This document shows positions 6,590 to 11,489 of a stretch of 11,489 bases of DNA, one piece after another. The stretch is taken from the NCBI GenBank assembly GCA_002409455.1, contig DHNI01000015.1:1-11489 (forward strand). The letters run 5' to 3'. The notes under the pieces are model-generated. The model was not told where the DNA came from and searched no databases. It was given only the letters and a program-made list of their open reading frames with translations. This stretch comes from Firmicutes bacterium UBA5420. Its GTDB lineage: Bacteria > Bacillota > Limnochordia > Darwinibacteriales > Darwinibacteriaceae. Both the position numbers and the translations under genes were made by a program. Numbering within the stretch: position 1 is the first letter of the stretch; every line of letters starts with the position of its first letter.

Positions 6590-9244
6590 CTAGCTATTCA
6601 TTCCCTCCAATTGTGCTCTGAAGAACTCGCGGCTTTGTTCCAACGCCTCGGGGAGCTTTTCAGGTAAACGGCCACCAGCTTGAGCCATGTCGGGCCTACC
6701 ACCTCCTCCACCTCCGCAGATTTGGGCCGCCTGTTTCACAGCATTGCCAGCATGAAGCCCTGCCTTGGTCAAAGATTTCGAAACCATACTAAGTAGCAAT
6801 ACCTTATCTGTGCCCTTAGAGCCAAGTAAAATGGCAACTGGATCCAGGCGATCCCGAATGCGATCTCCTAAGGTGCGCAAGTCCTCTGCGTGCTCAGCAT
6901 CCACTTCTGCTACTACGATGAAAGAGCCACCTACCTTCTCGGCTCCCTCTATTAGGGAGTCCAGGGATCCAAGGACGTTTTGTTTCTTCACACTAGCTAG
7001 TTCCTTCTCCAGCCTGCGGTTGGCCTCCAGGAGTTTTTCTACCTGGTCAGACAATTCTTCAGCAGGAACCTGTAGTTTCGATTGGAGTTCCTCCAAAATA
7101 GCACCCTGCTTGCGAATGTGGGCCACCGCTTCTGAACCAACGACCGCCTCAATCCTGCGCACCCCTGCGGCCACACTGCCCTCAGAGAGTATCTTAAAAA
7201 ATCCGACCTCCCCCGTAGAACTCACATGGGTGCCTCCACAGAGTTCAAGAGAATGATCTCCGACTTGAACCATACGCACCTCTTCTTCGTACTTCTCCCC
7301 AAAGAGCGCCATCGCTCCTTGCCTTTTTGCGCTTTCTAAATCCGTAACAACGGGTACCACAGGCGAGTTTCTAAGGATTTCGTCATTTACCTGGTTCTCA
7401 ATGCGCCTAAGCTCTGCATCACTAACCGCTTGGAAATGTGTAAAGTCAAAACGCAGGCGTTTCGGCCCCACATAGGATCCAGCCTGGTTCACATGATCGC
7501 CTAAAACATCTTTAAGAGCGCGATGCAGAAGGTGAGTGGCAGTATGATGACGCTCTGTTTCTTGGCGGTGATCTGTTAGAATACTTGCTCTAGCAGTGCT
7601 TCCTATGGTTATAGAACCCTCTTCTACCACTCCAAGGTGACTAATTAGACCCTGAACTGGCTTTTGAACATCGGTGATGCGTACCCGGCCGGTTTCTGTT
7701 TCAATGAGACCTTCATCGGCAACCTGACCACCACCCTCGGCATAAAACGGAGTCTTCTCCAGAATCACCGCAACTGTATCACCACAATCAACCTTGTCTA
7801 CCGCGTGATCATTGGCGATCAAACCCACCACCTGCGTGGTCACTTCATTATGCTCATAGCCTACAAACTCAGTTGTAACCGCTCCACCTAATTCTGTATA
7901 GACTGCTAAACTACTGTCTAAGTAACCATGAGCAGTGCGGGACTTTCTGGCCCGTTCCCTCTGGGCTTCCATAGCTCGTTGAAAGCCTACTTCATCTACC
8001 GTAAAACCATCATCGGCCAGGATTTCCCTGGTTAAATCAATAGGAAACCCAAAGGTATCATAGAGTTGAAAGGCGTCTTTACCCGCGACTTGAGTTAATC
8101 CTGCTTTTTTTGCTTTCTGGGCTAGATCTTGCAACAGGCGCATGCCCTGCTCTAGAGTCTCGTTAAATCTCTGCTCCTCTAGTCCAACAACTTTGTAAAC
8201 ATATTCTTCGCGCTCTGAAAGTTCGGGATAAGCACCGCTCATCTGCTCCATAACCCAAGCTACCACTTTGTTTAAGAATGGATCATGAATACCAAGCAAG
8301 CGCCCATGCCGAATAGCCCTACGGATCAATCGACGCAGAACGTAACCTCGCCCCTCATTACTGGGTAAAACTCCATCTGCAATTAGAAACGTTACAGCCC
8401 GCATATGATCGGCGACTACACGCAAAGATACGTCCGCCTGAGCGTCGCTACCATAGGTCACATCGGCAAGCTGTCCGACCCCATCAAGAATAGGGCGAAG
8501 ATTGTCCACTTCAAAAATACTTGTTTTTCCCTGCAAAAGGGCAGCCACCCGCTCTAAGCCCATGCCGGTGTCAATGCTCTTTTTCTCCAAGGGCGTATAT
8601 GTATCCCCATCTTGATGAAACTGAATGAAAACGAGATTCCAAAATTCCAAGTAACGATCGCAATCACACCCAGGCCTACAATTCGGATCGCCACAGCCAA
8701 AGTCTGGACCCCTATCAATATGGATTTCCGAGCATGGGCCACAAGGACCAGAGCCGGTCTCCCAGAAATTGTCTTCCTTACCCAGACGCACAATGCGCTC
8801 AGCGGGCACACCCACATCGTTATGCCAGATCTCGAAGGCTTCGTCATCATCTAAATAAATGGATATCCACAGTTTTTCGGGGGGCAGCTGCAAATGCTCA
8901 ACAACAAACTCCCAGCTCCAAGGAATGATCTCCTTTTTAAAATAATCACCGAAAGAGAAGTTTCCGAGCATCTCGAAAAAGGTGCCATGGCGATCGGTCT
9001 TCCCCACATTGTCGATGTCGCCAGTTCGAATACACTTCTGACTTGTGGCCACCCTAGGATGCACAGGTTTCTCGAGACCTAAGAACTGACGCTTAAAAGG
9101 CACCATTCCTGCAACAGTTAACAATAACGTAGGATCCCCATGGGGAATTAGTGATGCACTCGGTAAAATGCGATGATCCTTGCTTTGAAAGAAATCCAAA
9201 AACATAGTACGAATCTGATCAGCCGTGACTGTGTTGTTCTTCAT
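6590..9244 (-). CDS. alaS: Alanyl-tRNA synthetase (class II), full length
   Basis: 884 residues, a full-length bacterial AlaRS that charges tRNA-Ala and hydrolyses mischarged Ser/Gly. The catalytic domain spans about 1-240, with TVAGMVPFKRQF (43-54), RVATSQKCIRTGDIDNVG (64-81), FFEMLGNFSFGDYF (89-102) and SIDTGMGLERV (223-233). A Cys-rich insert, CGDPNCRPGCDCDR (184-197), is normal in this family. The editing domain has HTATH (567-571) and C669/H673 in ELCGGTH, the zinc set. A coiled segment follows at about 715-755, then the C-Ala domain with CGGGGGGRPDMAQAGG (843-858). An in-frame TAG lies four codons before ATG 9244, so the start cannot move upstream. The gene has its own promoter and heads a long operon. 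I found no T-box in the leader. The G-run ribosome site is 20 nt from the start, with a hairpin in between. Confidence 0.98.
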   Translation of the reverse strand: MKNNTVTADQIRTMFLDFFQSKDHRILPSASLIPHGDPTLLLTVAGMVPFKRQFLGLEKPVHPRVATSQKCIRTGDIDNVGKTDRHGTFFEMLGNFSFGDYFKKEIIPWSWEFVVEHLQLPPEKLWISIYLDDDEAFEIWHNDVGVPAERIVRLGKEDNFWETGSGPCGPCSEIHIDRGPDFGCGDPNCRPGCDCDRYLEFWNLVFIQFHQDGDTYTPLEKKSIDTGMGLERVAALLQGKTSIFEVDNLRPILDGVGQLADVTYGSDAQADVSLRVVADHMRAVTFLIADGVLPSNEGRGYVLRRLIRRAIRHGRLLGIHDPFLNKVVAWVMEQMSGAYPELSEREEYVYKVVGLEEQRFNETLEQGMRLLQDLAQKAKKAGLTQVAGKDAFQLYDTFGFPIDLTREILADDGFTVDEVGFQRAMEAQRERARKSRTAHGYLDSSLAVYTELGGAVTTEFVGYEHNEVTTQVVGLIANDHAVDKVDCGDTVAVILEKTPFYAEGGGQVADEGLIETETGRVRITDVQKPVQGLISHLGVVEEGSITIGSTARASILTDHRQETERHHTATHLLHRALKDVLGDHVNQAGSYVGPKRLRFDFTHFQAVSDAELRRIENQVNDEILRNSPVVPVVTDLESAKRQGAMALFGEKYEEEVRMVQVGDHSLELCGGTHVSSTGEVGFFKILSEGSVAAGVRRIEAVVGSEAVAHIRKQGAILEELQSKLQVPAEELSDQVEKLLEANRRLEKELASVKKQNVLGSLDSLIEGAEKVGGSFIVVAEVDAEHAEDLRTLGDRIRDRLDPVAILLGSKGTDKVLLLSMVSKSLTKAGLHAGNAVKQAAQICGGGGGGRPDMAQAGGRLPEKLPEALEQSREFFRAQLEGMNS

Positions 9245-9302
9245 AACGTACCGCTAGTGCGGTTCCCCCCATTTCTTCGCAGGGCAAAGCTCCTCCCTGA
9301 TT
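9245..9302 (-). promoter_or_regulatory. Short structured 5' leader of alaS with two hairpins
   Basis: From the predicted transcription start near 9302 to the ATG is about 58 nt. In transcript order it holds AGGGAGGAG (9298-9290), a hairpin CTTTGC/GCGAAG with a CCT loop (9289-9275, one G-T pair), an out-of-frame ATG at 9272, GGGGGG (9270-9265) and a 5-bp hairpin ACCGC/GCGGT with loop ACTA (9263-9250), then ACGTT and the alaS ATG. The second hairpin separates the G-run from the start codon and would reduce a 20-nt spacing to 6 nt when folded. The element is visible in sequence; a regulatory role is inference. Confidence 0.5.
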
Positions 9303-9308
9303 ACCTCA

Positions 9309-9337
9309 ATATTACCGAACTGGTGCCCTATTGTCAA
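9309..9337 (-). promoter_or_regulatory. Sigma-A-type promoter of the alaS operon
   Basis: On the minus strand, a perfect -35 TTGACA (9337-9332), a 17-nt spacer, and -10 TAATAT (9314-9309), which matches TATAAT at four of six positions. Transcription would start near A9302. It lies in the 127-nt gap between the AI-2E-family gene and alaS and is the best promoter match I saw in the window. Confidence 0.85.
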
Positions 9338-9339
9338 CA

Positions 9340-9389
9340 CGCCCCCAGTGTGGGAAAGCCTCTACAAGCTGTTACTGTGTCTGGGGGCG
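9340..9389 (-). repeat. GC-rich 9-bp inverted repeat over the end of the AI-2E-family gene
   Basis: CGCCCCCAG and CTGGGGGCG form a perfect 9-bp stem (9340-9348 with 9381-9389) around a 32-nt loop that contains the TAA stop at 9372-9374. On the minus strand it is followed by TGTTGACAAT rather than a T-run, so it is not a canonical intrinsic terminator. Its near arm abuts the -35 of the alaS promoter. It could slow or protect the upstream transcript; this is inference. Confidence 0.5.
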
Positions 9390-10388
9390 GCGCAAGAAAA
9401 AGAAAGCGAGAACAACCCTTATGATGGCAGCGACGGGAATAGCCAGGAGCATACCAATGATGCCCATAAGATCCGCTCCTATAAAGACCGCAAGAATCAC
9501 AACCAAGGGGTGCAGGCCGACACGATCGCCAATTAACTTGGGAGAGATGATGGCGTTTTCAACCTGGTTGGCAGCCACAAACAGAAGGAGAACCCATAGC
9601 ACTGTGAGGGGCGATTTAGAAAGGGCTAAAGCTGCCGCGGGAAGAAAGCCCAAGACGGGGCCGAAATAGGGAATGATGTCAAACAGACCAGCTAAGAAGC
9701 CGATAAAAGGAGCGTAGGGTATACCTAAGAGGTAGAGTCCTCCATAGATGAACAAACCTACGAACAAACACACCAAGATTTGTCCTCGGAAGAATCCATT
9801 TAGGGCAGAGTTAACCTCCTGCATAATGTAAAGGGCATCACCCCTATAGATAGCAGGAATGTATTTGAGGGCATTTTCGCGCATGGCTTGGTGGTCGCGC
9901 AGAAAATAGAAAGCCAAGACAGGAGAGATAATAAGTGAGATAATATGGGTGAAAGCAGACATGAGCGTTTGCATGAGTCTGCCTGCGAGGGCTTCCGTTG
10001 CCACCTGAATCCGTTCCATGATAATGGCGACGCCGTCGCGAATTGTAGCTGGAAGCTGAATGCGCCGAAAAAAGCCCACAGCATCTTGACCAAGGCTCTC
10101 CAGTTGAGAGGCTTGTTCAGGTAGCGTGCGGGCGATTTCCTCCAGATCCTTGAGCAGACTAGGCATAACAATCCAGAATGTTACACCCACCAGCACTCCA
10201 AAAAAGGCATAGACAACAAGAATTGCCACTATCCGAGACGATCCTCTTTTTTCCACAGCTACCACCAGGGGATAGAGAATGTAGGCAATGAGGATCGCGA
10301 ATACGAAAGGGGTCAGTACAGTCCTGACCCGGTAAAGAAGAGCGAGTATACTTAGGAGAATGAATCCCCACCAGACCCGTTTTGACAC
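9372..10388 (-). CDS. AI-2E/PerM-family integral membrane transporter (YrrI-like)
   Basis: 338 residues, a multi-pass inner-membrane protein of the AI-2E exporter (PerM) superfamily. Paired hydrophobic segments at about 5-20 and 24-45, and one at 55-76, are followed by a soluble amphipathic loop (about 77-140). Further segments lie at about 145-163, 203-222, 225-254, 261-275 and 293-333. Family motifs are FFRGQIL (199-205), LFDIIPYFGPVLGFLPA (235-251) and ISPKLIGDRVGLHPLVV (281-297). Some relatives export autoinducer-2 and others act as Na+/H+ antiporters, so the substrate is unknown. The start is GTG 10388, five nt after the preceding stop, with AGGG only 3 nt upstream, a tight spacing that suggests dependence on translational coupling. 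A yrrI-type gene ahead of alaS is standard in Bacillota. Confidence 0.9.
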   Translation of the reverse strand: MSKRVWWGFILLSILALLYRVRTVLTPFVFAILIAYILYPLVVAVEKRGSSRIVAILVVYAFFGVLVGVTFWIVMPSLLKDLEEIARTLPEQASQLESLGQDAVGFFRRIQLPATIRDGVAIIMERIQVATEALAGRLMQTLMSAFTHIISLIISPVLAFYFLRDHQAMRENALKYIPAIYRGDALYIMQEVNSALNGFFRGQILVCLFVGLFIYGGLYLLGIPYAPFIGFLAGLFDIIPYFGPVLGFLPAAALALSKSPLTVLWVLLLFVAANQVENAIISPKLIGDRVGLHPLVVILAVFIGADLMGIIGMLLAIPVAAIIRVVLAFFFLRRPQTQ

Positions 10389-10393
10389 TTTCC

Positions 10394-10570
10394 CTAATCC
10401 ATCCAGTTATTTAGCTGTTGCTCTACTTGGCCTCGGGCTTTTCGTGCCAAGGTTCTTCCTGTGGAACGAACGTGCCTAGAAACAGACCCAGTCTTCATTG
10501 TATTGCCTAAATAAATGCCTACGGCCAGACCAACTAAACCCATCATCATCATGTTTCGACCATTGGCCAT
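10394..10570 (-). CDS. Small single-TM protein, YtxH/DUF3918-like, function unknown
   Basis: 58 residues. A Met-rich N-terminus (MANGRNMMMM) leads into one glycine-rich hydrophobic segment (about 7-25, GLVGLAVGIYLG). A basic, probably cytoplasmic or membrane-surface tail follows with an amphipathic helix (about 34-55, with RTLARKARGQVEQQLNNW). This matches the general form of small YtxH or DUF3918 proteins, which in Bacilli also occur near yrrI, but I cannot assign a family firmly. The frame runs 14 codons further up to a TTG at 10612 without a ribosome site, whereas GAGGTGA lies 5 nt before ATG 10570. The stop is 5 nt from the AI-2E-family start, so the two are probably co-translated. A partner role for the permease is only a guess from position. 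Confidence 0.72.
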   Translation of the reverse strand: MANGRNMMMMGLVGLAVGIYLGNTMKTGSVSRHVRSTGRTLARKARGQVEQQLNNWMD

Positions 10571-10575
10571 TGCAA

Positions 10576-10598
10576 TCACCTCGTTTAGTTTTCTAAAC
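10576..10598 (-). promoter_or_regulatory. Ribosome site of the small membrane protein gene with an abutting hairpin
   Basis: GAGGTGA (10582-10576) lies 5 nt before ATG 10570 and decides that start. Immediately upstream, GTTTAG-AAAA-CTAAAC (10598-10583) forms a perfect 6-bp hairpin that ends on the base before the ribosome site. It is AT-rich and lacks a T-run, so it is not a terminator. I saw no convincing -35/-10 pair between here and the iscU terminator. Confidence 0.55.
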
Positions 10599-10618
10599 TC
10601 TAGCTTCTCCAATTGGGC

Positions 10619-10651
10619 AAAAAAAAATCACCGAGCGTGCAACTCGGTGAT
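10619..10651 (-). terminator. Intrinsic terminator after iscU
   Basis: On the minus strand, ATCACCGAG (10651-10643), a 7-nt loop TTGCACG, and CTCGGTGAT (10635-10627) form a perfect 9-bp stem, followed by eight T (10626-10619). It begins 8 nt past the iscU stop. It is a strong Rho-independent terminator that ends the iscS-iscU transcript. Confidence 0.95.
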
Positions 10652-10659
10652 CTGCGAGA

Positions 10660-11043
10660 TTAAGAGGCTGAATTCGTGGCACTTCTTTTGCGATAGTCTG
10701 CGATAGCAGCCGCCATAGCCTCCGATGCAAGATTTGAGCAATGCATCTTTACAGAAGGAAGTCCGTGCAATTCTTCTGCTACCTGTTGGTTGGTAATTTG
10801 TTCAGCCTCGGCAACTGTCTTGCCCATGGCCATTTCTGTAATCACACTTGAGGTGGCAATTGCGGCCCCACAACCAAAGGTCTTGAACTTAATGTCTGTA
10901 ATTACGCCGTCATCTACTTTGATCCATAGCTTCATGATATCGCCACAACGAGCGTTTCCTACTTCGCCTATGCCATCCGCATCAGCGATCTCCCCGACGT
11001 TGCGCGGATTTGTGAAATGATCCATTACTTTATCGGAATACAT
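10660..11043 (-). CDS. iscU: Iron-sulfur cluster scaffold protein IscU (NifU N-terminal type)
   Basis: 127 residues, the usual length for an IscU scaffold, which receives sulfur from IscS and iron to build 2Fe-2S or 4Fe-4S clusters for transfer to target proteins. All ligand positions are present: C33 in GNARCGD with D35, C58 in FKTFGCGAAIATSS, and H101-C102 in KMHCSNLASEA. The segment equivalent to the LPPVK chaperone-binding motif reads LPSVK (95-99). ATG 11043 follows AGGAGGT at a 6-nt spacing. That ribosome site overlaps the iscS stop (TAGGAGG), so the two are translationally coupled. Many Clostridia carry mnmA/trmU next; here a terminator follows instead. Cluster recipients in the window may include RlmD, the ferredoxin-fused reductase and perhaps the U32 protein. 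Confidence 0.96.
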   Translation of the reverse strand: MYSDKVMDHFTNPRNVGEIADADGIGEVGNARCGDIMKLWIKVDDGVITDIKFKTFGCGAAIATSSVITEMAMGKTVAEAEQITNQQVAEELHGLPSVKMHCSNLASEAMAAAIADYRKRSATNSAS

Positions 11044-11054
11044 GTTGGTACCTC

Positions 11055-11489
11055 CTATCCTTGATAGAGCGGCGACATCTCGCGCAAACGCTCCACGATG
11101 ACCGGTATTTCCTGTAGTACAAAATCCACATCCGCCTCGGTGTTTTCGCGCCCCAAAGTAAGACGAAGGGAACCGTGGGCAATCTCATGAGTCAAACCCA
11201 TGGCTAACAGAACATGGGATGGATCTAGAGATCCCGAGGTGCATGCTGATCCACTCGAGGCTGCGATGCCCTTCAGGTCGAGATTAAGCAGCATAGACTC
11301 GCCTTCAATGTACTGAAAACAAACATTCACATTATTAGGAAGACGCTGAACCAAGCTTCCATTCACTTTTGTAGACGGTATCTTCTGTAAACCTTCAATT
11401 AAGCGATCACGGAGCTTAACTAGGCGTTCATTTTCCTGCACTCGCTCCGCCCGAGCCAATGCAAAGGCTCTGGCCAAACCCACGATTGC
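11055..11489 (-). CDS. iscS: Cysteine desulfurase IscS/NifS, C-terminal part (5' end beyond the window)
   Basis: 144 residues of the C-terminal part; the frame is open at the right edge, so the GTG at 11483 is not a start. Cysteine desulfurases are PLP enzymes that convert cysteine to alanine and hold the sulfur as a persulfide for transfer to IscU or tRNA thiolation. The persulfide-loop cysteine is present: ASSGSACTSGSLDPSHVL at fragment residues 77-94, Cys at 83. LRLTLGRENTEADVDFV (108-124) is the usual C-terminal motif. The PLP-binding lysine lies in the missing part. The SGSACTSG form with an extended loop is typical of the IscS/NifS class (group I). Direct coupling to iscU supports the Fe-S assembly role. 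Confidence 0.96.
   Translation of the reverse strand, partial: AIVGLARAFALARAERVQENERLVKLRDRLIEGLQKIPSTKVNGSLVQRLPNNVNVCFQYIEGESMLLNLDLKGIAASSGSACTSGSLDPSHVLLAMGLTHEIAHGSLRLTLGRENTEADVDFVLQEIPVIVERLREMSPLYQG

Noticed and set aside
6765..7256. Plus-strand 163-codon frame within alaS
   Set aside because: Ser/Thr-rich shadow of the alaS editing/C-Ala region with no start context or recognisable domain.
9245..9285. T-box riboswitch core (GGGGGGAACCGC resembles AGGGTGGNACCGCG) upstream of alaS
   Set aside because: The leader from the predicted start is only about 58 nt, so there is no room for stem I or a specifier loop. The 3' CCC partner and terminator T-run are missing, and the bulge reads GGGA whereas tRNA-Ala (discriminator A) would call for UGGU.
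10583..10618. Promoter for the small membrane protein and AI-2E-family genes (TTGCCC, 17 nt, TTTAGA)
   Set aside because: Each hexamer matches consensus at only about three positions, too weak to call. Expression may come from terminator read-through or a non-consensus promoter.
1..11489. Phage defence, toxin-antitoxin, CRISPR or mobile element
   Set aside because: No direct-repeat array, transposase, integrase or nuclease/toxin motif on either strand. All supported genes are core housekeeping or common accessory enzymes.

Overview
The window is a compact housekeeping region of a Bacillota (Firmicutes) chromosome. Every gene I can support lies on the minus strand, so transcription runs from high to low coordinates. 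The assignment rests on gene order: alaS, ireB/yrzL, ruvX/yrrK, DUF1292/yrzB, mltG/yrrL, U32 peptidase-family gene (yrrO-like), preceded by a permease-like yrrI gene and iscS-iscU. This order is typical of Bacilli and Clostridia. A ferredoxin-fused aldo/keto reductase and the Fe-S assembly genes suggest an anaerobe, but I cannot name a genus.

There appear to be three transcription blocks. (1) 11489-10619: the 3' end of the cysteine desulfurase gene iscS, then the scaffold gene iscU, closed by a textbook intrinsic terminator at 10619-10651. (2) 10582-9372: a 58-residue single-TM protein and an AI-2E/PerM-family membrane protein. I see no convincing promoter for this block. A 9-bp GC-rich inverted repeat spans its end. 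(3) About 9302 to 1345: a strong sigma-A-type promoter (TTGACA-N17-TAATAT) ahead of alaS, followed by alaS, ireB, degV, aldo/keto reductase, ruvX, DUF1292, mltG and the U32 gene. This block is closed by a second hairpin plus T-run at 1345-1393. It looks like a single operon of about 8 kb with very short junctions, several of which place the Shine-Dalgarno sequence on the upstream stop codon. After that terminator comes a 23S rRNA uracil-5-methyltransferase gene (rlmD/rlmCD type), cut by the left edge of the window.

The genes serve translation and RNA modification (AlaRS, U32 tRNA/rRNA hydroxylation family, RlmD, RuvX in rRNA maturation), Fe-S/sulfur supply (IscS-IscU, feeding Fe-S proteins such as RlmD, the reductase and perhaps U32), and the cell envelope (MltG, IreB, possibly DegV through fatty-acid binding). 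The departures from the standard layout are the degV and reductase genes placed between ireB and ruvX, and the absence of yrrM/yrrN between mltG and the U32 gene.

I see no mobile element, CRISPR array, tRNA/rRNA gene, toxin-antitoxin or phage-defence system. There is no gene-free stretch longer than about 130 bases. The points most worth a second look are regulatory: the structured alaS leader, the terminator next to the rlmD ribosome-binding site, and the repeat at the end of the AI-2E-family gene.
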